Translations under genes and position numbers: made by a program | Notes under the pieces: generated by a model | What the model was told of the DNA's origin: nothing | Databases searched by the model: none | Seen by the model: the letters and a program-made list of their open reading frames with translations, nothing else | In this document: positions 16,187-24,594 of the stretch, piece by piece | Layout of the letters: each line of letters starts with the position of its first letter | Position numbering within the stretch: position 1 is the stretch's first letter | DNA from: Microvirga aerilata | GTDB lineage: Bacteria; Pseudomonadota; Alphaproteobacteria; Rhizobiales; Beijerinckiaceae | Assembly: GCF_016743775.1 (NCBI RefSeq) | Contig: NZ_JAEQMY010000011.1 | Coordinates: 62,001 to 126,000 of the forward strand | DNA length: 64,000 nucleotides | Reading direction: 5' to 3'

Positions 16187-16579
16187 ATGAGGCGTCTTCT
16201 GTGGGTTATGGCCTGGATCGCCGTTGCGGTCTGGTCGCTGTTCGCCTGGGGCGCCTACGGCCTGCTCGACTTCTTCGGAGGCGTCGCGGCCCGCAATGCC
16301 GACATCGTCACGGGACATCCCGAGAGCGTCGAGTGGCTGTCCTGGGCTTTTGCGGTGCTGAGAAGCCTGGGGCTCGGAGCCGTCGTGTTCGTGTGGGGCC
16401 TCGTCTCGCTCCTGATCCTCGCGGTGCCGGCCGTGCTGAGCCTGCTCCTCGGCCGCTCGCACCCCCAGCCCAGGTCCTATGACTGGCGCGGTCCTGTGAC
16501 GGGCTCGCCGGGGCCTGGTGCAAACCCCACCATCCTGCCGCCTTCGCAGCATCCGGTCCGAAGGATCGAAGGGCGCTAA
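16187..16579 (+). CDS. Small two-helix membrane protein of unknown function
   Basis: A 130-aa protein. The N-terminal membrane helix is roughly residues 4-31 (LLWVMAWIAVAVWSLFAWG), the second is roughly 60-88 (LGLGAVVFVWGLVSLLILAV), and the last 40 residues are a Pro/Gly/Arg-rich soluble tail. I do not recognise the family. It starts one base after the DUF4112 stop, so it probably works with that protein at the inner membrane. Confidence 0.75.
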   Translation: MRRLLWVMAWIAVAVWSLFAWGAYGLLDFFGGVAARNADIVTGHPESVEWLSWAFAVLRSLGLGAVVFVWGLVSLLILAVPAVLSLLLGRSHPQPRSYDWRGPVTGSPGPGANPTILPPSQHPVRRIEGR

Positions 16580-16586
16580 AAGGAAA

Positions 16587-16611
16587 GGGCGAGGCGGCAT
16601 CCGCCTCGCCC
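16587..16611 (+). terminator. Terminator after the DUF4112 operon
   Basis: An 11-bp perfect stem (GGGCGAGGCGG / CCGCCTCGCCC) with a CAT loop lies 8 nt after the stop. Only two T follow, so it relies on stem strength. Confidence 0.75.
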
Positions 16612-16646
16612 TTCGTGTATCCGGCTCCCGTTCGGCAGCGACAGAT

Positions 16647-16736
16647 GTGTCATCCCCGGTGAGCGAAGCGAGTGCATAGAACAGCGCTTAACCGTGGATC
16701 TCCATCCCCGTCCTGCGGAGCGCAGGTGATGACACC
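16647..16736. repeat. REP-like intergenic inverted repeat, copy 3
   Basis: It begins GTGTCATCCCCGGTGAGCGAAGC and ends GCAGGTGATGACACC, the same outer arms as the unit at 13534, with a divergent centre including TGGATCTCCATCC. It lies between the convergent DUF4112 operon and ABC transporter genes. Confidence 0.75.
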
Positions 16737-16757
16737 GAACGCGCCAAGATCTATCGG

Positions 16758-17552
16758 CTACCGGTGGCTGGAAATGAACTGCTTGAAGCGCTCGGATTTC
16801 GGAGCGCCGAACACGTCCGTCGGAGCCCCTTCCTCCTCCACAACGCCCTTGTGCAGGAACACGACCCGGTTCGACACGTCGCGGGCGAACCCCATCTCGT
16901 GGGTCACCACCAGCATGGTGCGGCCTTCCTCGGCAAGCGAGCGCATGACGCGGAGCACTTCGCCGACGAGTTCCGGGTCGAGCGCCGAGGTCGGCTCATC
17001 GAACAGCATCACCTTGGGATGCATGGCCAGCGCCCGCGCGATGGCGGCGCGCTGCTGCTGGCCGCCGGACAGGTGCGAGGGGTACTGGTTGCGCTTGTCG
17101 ACGATGCCGACCTTCGCCAGCAGCTCCTCCGCCTCGGCGATGCATTCCGCCTTCGGGCGCTTCTGCACGTGCACGGGCGCCTCGATTACGTTCTCCAGGA
17201 TCGTCATGTGGGACCAGAGGTTGAAGCTCTGGAACACCATGGCGACGCGGGAGCGGATGCGATCCACCTGGCCCTGATCCGCCGGCTGCATGCCCTTGCG
17301 GCCCTTCTTCAGGCCGATCGTCTCGCCGCCGATGCGGATGTCGCCGGAATCCGGCACTTCCAGCATGTTGATGCAGCGGAGCATGGTCGATTTTCCGGAG
17401 CCCGACGCGCCGAGGATCGAGATCACGTCGCCTTCGCGAGCCTCAAGCGACACTCCTTTCAGAACCTCGAGGGATCCGAAGCTCTTGCGGAGATTGTGAA
17501 CCGAGACGGCGGGAGCGGATTGGGGCGACAAGGATGCAACTCCGTTAGACAT
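16758..17552 (-). CDS. Polar amino-acid ABC transporter ATPase (HisP/GlnQ type)
   Basis: A 264-aa ATPase. Walker [10 protein letters not shown] is at residues 48-56, Q-loop [12 protein letters not shown], signature [16 protein letters not shown], Walker [15 protein letters not shown] and switch His in VVTHEMGF. The insertion [21 protein letters not shown] after the first sheet is characteristic of the HisP/AotP/OccP subgroup for basic amino acids and opines. It energises import with the two permeases upstream. It overlaps the preceding permease gene by 8 nt and is the last gene of the operon. Confidence 0.93.
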   Translation of the reverse strand: MSNGVASLSPQSAPAVSVHNLRKSFGSLEVLKGVSLEAREGDVISILGASGSGKSTMLRCINMLEVPDSGDIRIGGETIGLKKGRKGMQPADQGQVDRIRSRVAMVFQSFNLWSHMTILENVIEAPVHVQKRPKAECIAEAEELLAKVGIVDKRNQYPSHLSGGQQQRAAIARALAMHPKVMLFDEPTSALDPELVGEVLRVMRSLAEEGRTMLVVTHEMGFARDVSNRVVFLHKGVVEEEGAPTDVFGAPKSERFKQFISSHR

Positions 17553-18270
17553 GGGCAGCCTCCAGGCGCGGCTCCACGGCCGGCGGGCGGCGCAGGTGAG
17601 GCGAGAGCCACCATTCGATGGCCATGATGATGCGCGTGATGATGAAGTTGAGCACGAGGTAGATCAGGCCCGCGACGATGAAGACCTCGACGGCGCGGAA
17701 GGTCTGCGAGATCAGTTTGGCCGCAAGACCCGTCACTTCCATCATGGTGATGATCGAGGCCAGCGACGTGGCCTTCACCATGAGGATGATCTCGCTGCCA
17801 TAGGCCGGAAGGGCCTGGCGGACCGCGATGGGGAAGATGACGCGCCGGAAGAGCAGAAAGCCCGACATGCCGCAGGCCCGCGCCGCTTCGACCTGATTGT
17901 GCGGCACGGATTGCAATCCGCCGCGAATGATCTCGCTGCCGTAGGCCGCCGTGTTGAGGGTGAGCGCCAGAACGGCGCACCAGAAGGGCTCGCGGAAAAA
18001 GGTCCACAGGCCCCATTCCTGCAAGGTCGGGCGAAACTGCCCGAGGCCGTAATAGATCAGGAAGATCTGCACGAGCAGCGGGGTGCCGCGAAACACGAAC
18101 ACATAGGCCTGCGCCGGCCAGTCGAGGATCTTGAGCCCCGACATGCGCATCACGGCCAGCAGCATGGCGAAGATCGCGCCGAACACGATGGACGTGAGGG
18201 CCAGGTTCAGGGTCAGCGGAACCCCGGCCATGAGGGTCAGGAAGGCATCCCGCATGAAGGCGAAGTCCAT
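17545..18270 (-). CDS. Polar amino-acid ABC transporter permease (HisM type)
   Basis: A 241-aa inner-membrane permease with about five hydrophobic helices. The HAAP-family features [17 protein letters not shown] and the cytoplasmic EAA loop [22 protein letters not shown] are clear. It forms the channel with the HisQ-like permease encoded just before it. Its ATG overlaps the upstream stop by one base (TGATG). Confidence 0.92.
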   Translation of the reverse strand: MDFAFMRDAFLTLMAGVPLTLNLALTSIVFGAIFAMLLAVMRMSGLKILDWPAQAYVFVFRGTPLLVQIFLIYYGLGQFRPTLQEWGLWTFFREPFWCAVLALTLNTAAYGSEIIRGGLQSVPHNQVEAARACGMSGFLLFRRVIFPIAVRQALPAYGSEIILMVKATSLASIITMMEVTGLAAKLISQTFRAVEVFIVAGLIYLVLNFIITRIIMAIEWWLSPHLRRPPAVEPRLEAAHV

Positions 18271-19001
18271 CAGGAAGCCCTCCGCATGCCACGCAGCGAG
18301 TGGGTCTCCGCGCGCTGGAACAGATAGGTCGAAACCCAGGTGATGAGCAGGTAGAGCACCGCCGCCGTGAGGTAGAAGTCGAAGGGGCGGCGCGTGGAGC
18401 CTGCCGCGATGTGCGACTGGCGCAGGAGCTCGACGAGGCCCGTCACGGAGATCAAGGCCGATTCCTTCAGCACGAGCTGCCAGGTGTTGCCGAGGCCCGG
18501 AATGGCGTAGCGCAGAACCTGCGGGGCGATGATGCGGCGGAACATAAGCCAGCGGTGCATGCCGACCGAGCGGGCGGCTTCCAGCTCGCCGCGGCTGACC
18601 ACCTGGTAGGCGCCGCGGAAAACCTCCGCCTGATAGGCGCCGGACACGATCCCAATGGCCATGGCGCCCGTGGCGAAGGCTGGCACTCCGATGAAGCCGT
18701 CGGCGCCGAAAAGGCTGCCGATGGCGCCGAGCGCCGCGCTGCCCCCGAAATAGAACAGGTAGATGACGAGCAGATCGGGAATGCCGCGAAGAACCGTGGT
18801 GTACCCGTCGGCTATGCTGCGGATGACGACGTTACCCCCGATCTTCCCCCAGGCCACCAGGGTTCCGACGACGGAGCCCGCAAGGAAGCCGCATATGGCG
18901 ACCGCAATCGTCATGCCTGTCGCGGTGAGAAGAGCCCATCCCCACCCCTGGGGGCCGAACCCGACGAGTTCGAAATAGCTCAGCTGCTGCACGCGTCTCA
19001 A
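18270..19001 (-). CDS. Polar amino-acid ABC transporter permease (HisQ type)
   Basis: A 243-aa inner-membrane permease. VLRGIPDLLVIYLFYFGG and the EAA loop ELEAARSVGMHRWLMFRRIIAPQ mark the HisQ/OccQ/AotQ group. KESALISVTGL is the conserved helix near the ligand path. It is the first membrane gene after the binding-protein gene at 19126, separated by 124 nt that contain a strong stem-loop (19082-19115). Confidence 0.92.
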   Translation of the reverse strand: MRRVQQLSYFELVGFGPQGWGWALLTATGMTIAVAICGFLAGSVVGTLVAWGKIGGNVVIRSIADGYTTVLRGIPDLLVIYLFYFGGSAALGAIGSLFGADGFIGVPAFATGAMAIGIVSGAYQAEVFRGAYQVVSRGELEAARSVGMHRWLMFRRIIAPQVLRYAIPGLGNTWQLVLKESALISVTGLVELLRQSHIAAGSTRRPFDFYLTAAVLYLLITWVSTYLFQRAETHSLRGMRRAS

Positions 19002-19081
19002 CTTTCCTGAATGGCCTACCTTCCGCGCGGCGGAGGACGAGCCCGCTATCTGTCATATCCGGTGCCGTTCACGCTCACGGC

Positions 19082-19115
19082 CCCATCCGGCGCGGCTGTC
19101 GCCGCGCCGGATGGG
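19082..19115 (-). promoter_or_regulatory. Intra-operon stem-loop between binding-protein and permease genes
   Basis: A 15-bp perfect stem (CCCATCCGGCGCGGC / GCCGCGCCGGATGGG) with a 4-nt loop lies 10 nt after the binding-protein stop. No T-tract follows on the minus strand. Such hairpins (for example hisJ-hisQ and malE-malF) partly terminate or protect the upstream message, giving more binding protein than permease. Confidence 0.65.
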
Positions 19116-19125
19116 CACGCTCTTG

Positions 19126-19971
19126 TCAGCTTTGCGGCGTCATGTCGACCTTGAACCATTGCTGCGTGAGCTTCTGGACGGTTCCGTCCGCGATGGCGGC
19201 CTGGACGGCCTTGTCGAACATGGCTTTGAGCTCGGCATCGTCCTTGCGCAGGCCGACCGCCACGCCGCGCCCGAGCACGTCGCCGCTCACTCCGCCGCCG
19301 GCGATCACCATATCCTTGAACTCCGGCTTCTCCGTCGTCGCCTTCAGGGACGAATGGGCCGCGAAGATCGCATCGACACGGCCTGCGGAGAGATCGAGGT
19401 CGTGCTGCTCCGTGGTCTTGTATTCACGGATGGTGATGGTGTCCTTGAGATACTTTTCCAGGAACTGGGAGTTCACGGTCGCGGTCTGGACCCCGATGGT
19501 TTTTCCCTTCAGGAGCGGCTTCCACTGCTCGATCATCGCCTTTGCGGCGTCCGCATCCTTGTCGAGGCTGAACCGCCTGCCTTCGCCGGCAAGCTTCGCG
19601 AGGGGAGAGTCCTTCATCGCGCCCCAGCCATGGAGACCGGACGCATAGGGACGGGAGAAGCTGATCGTCTCAAGACGCTTGTCGGTGATGTTCATGCCGG
19701 CCATGATGGCGTCGTACTTCTTGGCCTGGAGCGCCGGAATGATGCCGTCCCAGTCCTGAGCCACGATCTCGCACTTGACCTTCATGCGGCCGCACAGATC
19801 GTTGGCCAGATCGATCTCGAAGCCTTCGAGCTTGCCGCCCGCACCCGTGAAGTTCCAGGGGGCGTAGGCGCCTTCCGTGGCGATCTTGACGGTCCTCTCC
19901 TGCGCGGCCGCTCCGCCCATGGCGAGAGAAGAGGCAAGCAGGCCGAGACCTAAAGCCTTGAGCAATTTCAT
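19126..19971 (-). CDS. Polar amino-acid-binding periplasmic protein 1
   Basis: A 281-aa SBP_bac_3 (HisJ/ArgT-like) protein. The signal peptide MKLLKALGLGLLASSLAMGGAAA ends near residue 23. The mature part shows TVKIATEGAYAPWNF, LEGFEIDLANDLCGRM with a Cys pair in the LCGRMKVKCE region, WDGIIPALQAKKYDAIMAGMN, GVQTATVNSQFLEKYL and HDLDLSAGRVDA. It likely binds a basic amino acid or opine. AAGGGAA precedes the ATG at 19971. The next gene upstream is a paralogue, and the two share near-identical DNA over the first third only. Confidence 0.92.
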   Translation of the reverse strand: MKLLKALGLGLLASSLAMGGAAAQERTVKIATEGAYAPWNFTGAGGKLEGFEIDLANDLCGRMKVKCEIVAQDWDGIIPALQAKKYDAIMAGMNITDKRLETISFSRPYASGLHGWGAMKDSPLAKLAGEGRRFSLDKDADAAKAMIEQWKPLLKGKTIGVQTATVNSQFLEKYLKDTITIREYKTTEQHDLDLSAGRVDAIFAAHSSLKATTEKPEFKDMVIAGGGVSGDVLGRGVAVGLRKDDAELKAMFDKAVQAAIADGTVQKLTQQWFKVDMTPQS

Positions 19972-20140
19972 CGTCGTTCCCTTGGTCAGTTTTGACTGAT
20001 CCTGTTGTCCGGATGCTGGCCGCAGCCTGTCATCCACCTTTGAGAGCTAACATTCAAACGCCAAGCCTGCGCAAGCCCTAAACATGATGAATAAAGCGGC
20101 CAGACTGGCAATTTCGGTCGCAGCTGGGATGGATTCATAC

Positions 20141-20168
20141 AAAAAAGGCGCAGCCGGAGCTGCGCCTT
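20141..20168 (-). terminator. Rho-independent terminator after binding protein 2
   Basis: Read on the minus strand: a 10-bp stem (AAGGCGCAGC / GCTGCGCCTT) with a 4-nt loop, followed by TTTTTT. It lies 20 nt after the stop of the 20189-21034 gene and should separate it from the transporter operon. Confidence 0.9.
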
Positions 20169-20188
20169 GAATGTGCTGTGCAAAAGGA

Positions 20189-21034
20189 TCAGGAGCGCGG
20201 GGTGGTGTCGATCTTGAACCACTTCTCGGACAGCTTCTTGATCGTGCCGTCCTTGATGGCGCCCTGGATCGCTTCGTCGAAGCTCTTCTTGAGCTCCGTG
20301 TCGCCCTGGCGCAGGCCCACGCCCACGCCGGCGCCGAGCAGGCCGCCGGTGATGGACGGGCCGACCATGACGTAGTCCTTGAACTCGGGCTTCTCGAGGG
20401 TGCCGATGATGTTGGTCGAGTCGGCCAGAACCGCATCGATGCGGCCCGCGGCGAGGTCGAGATCATGAGCCTCGGTGGTCTTGTACTCGCGGATCTCGGC
20501 CGTGCCCTTCAGGTACTTGTCGGCGAAATTGGAGTGGATCGTCGAGGTCTGAACGCCGACGGTCTTGCCCTTCAGCATGGGCTTGTAGGCCTCGATCGCC
20601 TTCTCGGCCGCAGCCTGCTGCGAGCCCAGATTGAAAGCCTGGCCCGTGCCGGGGATCTTGGCGAGGTCCGAGTTCTTCGCCACCAGAAGGCCGTTCGGGG
20701 AATTGGCGTAGGGACCCGCGAAGTCGATGGTCTTCTTGCGCTCGTCCGTGATGCTCATGCCGGCCATGATGGCGTCGTACTTCTTGGCCGTGAGCGCCGG
20801 GATGATGCCGTCCCAGTCCTGGGCCACGATCTCGCACTTGACCTTCATGCGGCCGCACAGATCGTTGGCCAGATCGATCTCGAAGCCTTCGAGCTTGCCG
20901 CCCGCGCCCGTGAAGTTCCAGGGGGCGTAGGCGCCTTCCGTGGCGATCTTGACGGTCTTCTCCTGCGCGGCCGCTCCACCGATGGCAAGCGCCGAACCGA
21001 GAAGAGCCAAGCCGATGGATTTCATGAATTTCAT
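20189..21034 (-). CDS. Polar amino-acid-binding periplasmic protein 2 (paralogue)
   Basis: A 281-aa SBP_bac_3 protein, the same length as its neighbour. Signal peptide MKFMKSIGLALLGSALAIGGAAA. It shares residues ~24-85 almost exactly with the downstream paralogue (KIATEGAYAPWNF to YDAIMAGM), then diverges: MSITDERKKTIDFAGPYANS, GVQTSTIHSNFADKYL, LDLAAGRIDAVLADS. The ligand face (for example SPNGLLV against GLHGWGA) differs, which suggests a different amino acid for a shared permease. It has its own terminator, so it can be expressed apart from the operon. A GGCTCCGG/CCGGAGCC hairpin lies in its leader at about 21053-21075. Confidence 0.92.
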   Translation of the reverse strand: MKFMKSIGLALLGSALAIGGAAAQEKTVKIATEGAYAPWNFTGAGGKLEGFEIDLANDLCGRMKVKCEIVAQDWDGIIPALTAKKYDAIMAGMSITDERKKTIDFAGPYANSPNGLLVAKNSDLAKIPGTGQAFNLGSQQAAAEKAIEAYKPMLKGKTVGVQTSTIHSNFADKYLKGTAEIREYKTTEAHDLDLAAGRIDAVLADSTNIIGTLEKPEFKDYVMVGPSITGGLLGAGVGVGLRQGDTELKKSFDEAIQGAIKDGTIKKLSEKWFKIDTTPRS

Positions 21035-21159
21035 TGTCGTTCCCTTAGTTTATGGGCTCCGGTTCGAGCCGGAGCCTGGCTTCATCGCGATCCCGAGGAC
21101 CGCGCTGTGACGCAGTAACGGTCAAACCGGCAAAAAAGGCAAGGGGAGGCAGGCAGGCC

Positions 21160-21858
21160 TTACACAACCCTCAGCCGGATCTCGCCCAGGCCTTCGATGG
21201 CCCCGACCATGGTCTGGCCTTTCGCCACCGCGCCCACGCCGTCCGGGGTGCCGGAGAAGATCACGTCGCCGGGGAAAAGCTCGAAATAGGAGGACAGATA
21301 GGCGATCTGCTCCGCCACCGACCAGATCATGTCCGACAGGTCCGCCGTCTGCTTCGTGCTGCCGTCGACCGACAGGGAAATCGAGCCGCCGGAGGGGTGT
21401 CCGACCTGGGAGGCCGGATGGATCGGCCCGACCGGACCCGAGCGGTCCGCCGCCTTTCCAAGCTCCCATGGGCGACGGAGCTGCTTGGCCTCGTCCTGCA
21501 GGTCCCGGCGGGTCATGTCGAGGCCGACCGCGTAGCCGAACACGTGGTCGAGAGCCCCCTCGACGGGAATGTCCCGTCCACCCTTGGCAAGCGCCACCAC
21601 CATCTCGATCTCGAAATGATAGTTGCCGGTTTTCGGCGGGTAGGGATGGTCGGCGGTCGCCCCTTGCGCCACCGGCTGGAGCGCATCGGCCGGCTTCATG
21701 AAGAAGAAAGGCGGCTCGCGGGTGGGGTCGCCGCCCATCTCGCGGGCATGGGCCGCGTAGTTGCGCCCGACGCAGTAGACGCGCCGAACGGGAAACAGCT
21801 CGCCGGTGCCGGCAACGGGAAGGGCGGGGATCGAGGGCGCGGGAATGACGTAGGCCAT
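21160..21858 (-). CDS. Fumarylacetoacetate hydrolase-family protein
   Basis: A 232-aa FAH-fold enzyme. RRVYCVGRNYAAHAREMG opens the domain, followed by PPFFFMKPADAL, YHFEIEMVVALAKGG with the metal-binding Glu pair (ExE) and YAVGLDMTRRDLQ with the metal Asp. GDVIFSGTPDGVG closes the site. Its length and motifs best fit fumarylpyruvate hydrolase (gentisate pathway, NagK type) or an acylpyruvase. No gentisate pathway genes are nearby, so the substrate is open. It diverges from the FAD dehydrogenase gene. Confidence 0.85.
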   Translation of the reverse strand: MAYVIPAPSIPALPVAGTGELFPVRRVYCVGRNYAAHAREMGGDPTREPPFFFMKPADALQPVAQGATADHPYPPKTGNYHFEIEMVVALAKGGRDIPVEGALDHVFGYAVGLDMTRRDLQDEAKQLRRPWELGKAADRSGPVGPIHPASQVGHPSGGSISLSVDGSTKQTADLSDMIWSVAEQIAYLSSYFELFPGDVIFSGTPDGVGAVAKGQTMVGAIEGLGEIRLRVV

Positions 21859-21966
21859 GGAAGCTCGCGAAACGTGGGGGTTGGGCAGGATCGTCCTGCT
21901 TCTTCCTACACCTTGCGGTTCCCATCACAAGCCGTAATGAACGAAGGCTCCAGCCGAGGACCAGGG

Positions 21967-23394
21967 ATGACCGCACAGAACACCGCTCTCGTTGAAGCCT
22001 TGACGGCGAGGTTGGGGGAGGGCTCCGTCCTCACCCTGGGCAGCGACATCGAAGGCTACCTCGTGGAGACCCGGGGGCTCTATCGCGGCGAGGCCCTGGC
22101 CGTGGTGCGCCCGCGCGACCGGGACGAGGTTGCCGTCGTTCTTCAGGAATGCGCGCGAGCCGGGGTGCCCGTGGTTCCGCAAGGGGGCAACACGGGGCTT
22201 GTCGGCGGCGGCGTGCCCTCCGGCGGCATCGTGCTCTCCCTGGCCCGTCTCGACCGCATCCGGGACCTCGACCCCGTGAATGCCACCATCACGGTCGAAG
22301 CCGGCTGCATCCTGAAAGCCGTTCAGGATGCGGCGAGCGCCGCCGGATACCTGTTTCCGCTGTCTCTCGCCTCCGAGGGCTCGTGCCGCATCGGCGGCAA
22401 CCTCGCCACCAATGCGGGGGGCACCGCCGTCCTGCGCTACGGCAACATGCGGGAGCTGACGCTCGGCCTCGAAGTGGTGCTGGCCGACGGCCGGATCTGG
22501 GACGGCCTCAAGGGCTTGCGCAAGGACAACACGGGCTATGACCTGAAAAACCTGTTCATCGGCTCGGAGGGAACCCTCGGCATCATCACGGCGGCGGTGC
22601 TGAAGCTTTTTCCTGAGCCGAAAGCGCGGGTGACCGCCTTCGTCGGCTGCGCCTCCGCGCACGCGGCGCTTCAGCTCTTCGGGCGATTGCGCGAGCAGGC
22701 GGGCGATCATCTCACCGCCTTCGAGTACATGCCCGATTTCGGGCTCGAGATCGTCCTGAAACACAGGCCCGGCGCGGTTCGCCCGCTTGCGGAGCGCCAT
22801 GCGGCCTATGGCTTGATCGAGCTCACCGCGCCGCAGCAGGACACGGACCTTCAGGGGCAGCTGGAGGCGATCCTCGGCACGGCCCTGGAGGATGGGCTGG
22901 TGCAGGATGCCGCGATCAGCGCAAGCGATGCACAAAGCCAGGGTCTCTGGGCTTTGCGCGAAAGCCTGTCCGAGGTGCAGCGGCTCGAAGGCGGTTCGAT
23001 CAAGCACGATGTGGCCGTGCCCGTCTCGCGGGTGGCCGAGTTCATCGAGACCGCGGCGAGAGCCTGCGAGGCACAGATGCCGGACGTGCGCGTCTGCGCC
23101 TTCGGGCATTTCGGCGACGGCAACATCCACTTCAACCTGTCCCAGCCGGTGGGCATGGACAAGGCTGCCTTCCTGGCGCATTGGGAGCGCTTCAACCGGA
23201 TCGTGCACGACATCGTGCATGGGATGAACGGCTCCATCTCGGCGGAGCACGGGATCGGCCTCATCAAGCGCGACGAGTTGGTCCTCTACAAGGATCCGGT
23301 CGCCCTCGACCTCATGCGCAGCCTCAAACGGGCGCTCGATCCGCAGAACATCCTCAATCCCGGCAAGGTCGTTGCAAGCGTCCTGCCGCAATGA
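21967..23394 (+). CDS. FAD-linked D-2-hydroxyacid dehydrogenase (GlcD / D-2-hydroxyglutarate dehydrogenase type)
   Basis: A 475-aa VAO-fold flavoprotein. The FAD-binding domain shows VPVVPQGGNTGLVGGGVP, VEAGCILKAVQDAA, GSCRIGGNLATNAGGTAVLRYG and NLFIGSEGTLGIITAA. The C-terminal cap has CAFGHFGDGNIHFN and NGSISAEHGIGLIKRDEL, the metal and substrate His residues of the D2HGDH/D-LDH group. It oxidises a D-2-hydroxyacid and passes electrons to a quinone or ETF. The ATG at 21967 follows GAGGACCAGGG. The reading frame stays open far upstream, but that part overlaps the divergent FAH gene and is not coding. Confidence 0.9.
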   Translation: MTAQNTALVEALTARLGEGSVLTLGSDIEGYLVETRGLYRGEALAVVRPRDRDEVAVVLQECARAGVPVVPQGGNTGLVGGGVPSGGIVLSLARLDRIRDLDPVNATITVEAGCILKAVQDAASAAGYLFPLSLASEGSCRIGGNLATNAGGTAVLRYGNMRELTLGLEVVLADGRIWDGLKGLRKDNTGYDLKNLFIGSEGTLGIITAAVLKLFPEPKARVTAFVGCASAHAALQLFGRLREQAGDHLTAFEYMPDFGLEIVLKHRPGAVRPLAERHAAYGLIELTAPQQDTDLQGQLEAILGTALEDGLVQDAAISASDAQSQGLWALRESLSEVQRLEGGSIKHDVAVPVSRVAEFIETAARACEAQMPDVRVCAFGHFGDGNIHFNLSQPVGMDKAAFLAHWERFNRIVHDIVHGMNGSISAEHGIGLIKRDELVLYKDPVALDLMRSLKRALDPQNILNPGKVVASVLPQ

Positions 23395-23397
23395 AAA

Positions 23398-23421
23398 CGG
23401 CGGGCCCGAAAGGACCCGCCG
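23398..23421. terminator. Hairpin between convergent dehydrogenase and DUF4142 genes
   Basis: CGGCGGGCCC and GGACCCGCCG pair around a GAAA tetraloop with one internal C/A mismatch, 4 nt after the dehydrogenase stop. There is no T-tract. It can serve both convergent genes. Confidence 0.6.
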
Positions 23422-23446
23422 CAAAGACGCTGTGAGCTGAAGTCGC

Positions 23447-24301
23447 TTAGCGGCGACGGCGGCTCACCGTGCCGCCCGGAAGACGCTGGGAGTCTTCAAG
23501 GTGATGCTCGATGTGGGGAACCACTGAAGCCGCGAACTGGCGAAGCGACGGCTCGTTGCCGGCCTGAGCATAGGTCGAATGCAGAGCCAGGGCCTCCTGG
23601 TGAGACATGCGCTGGGCCTGACCGTAGAGACGGTCGAACTGCGGTCCCGAGGTGGAGGCGAGCTGGTTCAGCATGGCGGTCTTTTCCGGGCTCAGCGGAA
23701 CGCCGAGACGGATCGGGGTGACCGAACCCGTTGCCTGCACGTCGCTCGCAGCGCCGGCGGCGGAGCCCGTCGTCGCGCCGATGCCCGCGCCGACGGCCGC
23801 ACCCACCGGTCCGCCGACCAGGGCGCCGACGCCGGCTCCTGCCAGAGCGCCCGTGGCCGTGCCGCCGGCCGCGCTCGGGGAACCGCTCGATGCGGCACCC
23901 GCCGTCGCGCCTGCCGTTGCGCCGATGCCGGCGCCCACGGCCGCACCCACGGGGCCGCCGACCAGGGCGCCGATGCCGGCGCCGGCAAGAGTGCCGCTCA
24001 AGGAGCCGCCGATGAACTCACCGGATGCGGAATAGACCGCGCGGCCGCCGTTGAGGGCCTGGCTCGTCATGGCATGATCCTGGATCATGTTCTGGGCGTA
24101 ACGACGGACCGCCGGATTGCGGGAACGTTCGAGAGCGAGCTGGCTCGAGGCAATCTCGAAGGCATCGGACTGGGCTGCCATCATGCGATAGGTCCGGCTG
24201 TCCAGGACCATGGCGCCTCCAGCCGGGGCCATCATCTGGGCATAGGCCGGAGCGGCCGAAACGGATGCAAGCAGGGCCGCAAGGGCTACATATTTCTTCA
24301 T
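23447..24301 (-). CDS. Exported DUF4142 protein interrupted by two glycine-zipper repeats
   Basis: A 284-aa protein. Signal peptide MKKYVALAALLASVSAAPAYAQ. Residues ~30-80 (SDAFEIASSQLALERSRNP...MIQDHAMTSQAL) are the first half of a DUF4142 (ferritin-like helical) domain. Residues ~95-185 hold two near-identical glycine-zipper units, LAGAGIGALVGGPVGAAVGA and LAGAGVGALVGGPVGAAVGA, joined by a Ser/Ala/Gly spacer. Residues ~195-275 (SPEKTAMLNQLAS...HIEHHLEDSQ) resume DUF4142. Glycine zippers pack as membrane helices, so this may anchor or oligomerise in an envelope membrane. The upstream EcfG-like promoter points to the general stress response. The start at 24301 was chosen by the signal peptide. 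Confidence 0.85.
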   Translation of the reverse strand: MKKYVALAALLASVSAAPAYAQMMAPAGGAMVLDSRTYRMMAAQSDAFEIASSQLALERSRNPAVRRYAQNMIQDHAMTSQALNGGRAVYSASGEFIGGSLSGTLAGAGIGALVGGPVGAAVGAGIGATAGATAGAASSGSPSAAGGTATGALAGAGVGALVGGPVGAAVGAGIGATTGSAAGAASDVQATGSVTPIRLGVPLSPEKTAMLNQLASTSGPQFDRLYGQAQRMSHQEALALHSTYAQAGNEPSLRQFAASVVPHIEHHLEDSQRLPGGTVSRRRR

Positions 24302-24387
24302 GAGATGAACTCCTGTTTTCGGGTCGCAGAACACCGCTCGAAGCTCAACAGGCTTGCAAAGTTCATGGGTGGCTGCAGCATCCCTTC

Positions 24388-24412
24388 AACGAGAAGCGAT
24401 CTAAGCGGTTCC
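24388..24412 (-). promoter_or_regulatory. Consensus EcfG-type general stress promoter for the DUF4142 gene
   Basis: On the minus strand: GGAAC, a 16-nt spacer, CGTT, an exact match to the known EcfG (PhyR regulon) consensus. It lies 87 nt upstream of the ATG at 24301. The rest of 24302-24594 shows no gene. Confidence 0.62.
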
Positions 24413-24594
24413 AGAAAAGAAGAATATATGTGCTTGACGGGACTGGAATGGGCACAAAACCATGGTTTCCGCCATGTGCATCCGAGCTTAGGAAGCTAAC
24501 ATAGGATAGGTTTAATCTTCCATCTGTCTTGTCGGAACGCAAGCTTGACCTTTCGTCCCTGATCTAAGCTTGGCGATCTTCAGCAGAGCGGTGC

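Noticed and set aside
16187..16579. Holin-like reading of the two-helix protein
   Set aside because: There are no phage genes nearby, and it is coupled to DUF4112, so a phage origin is not supported.
21052..21966. Upstream extension of the FAD dehydrogenase frame
   Set aside because: It overlaps the divergent FAH gene. Similarity starts at the ATG at 21967.
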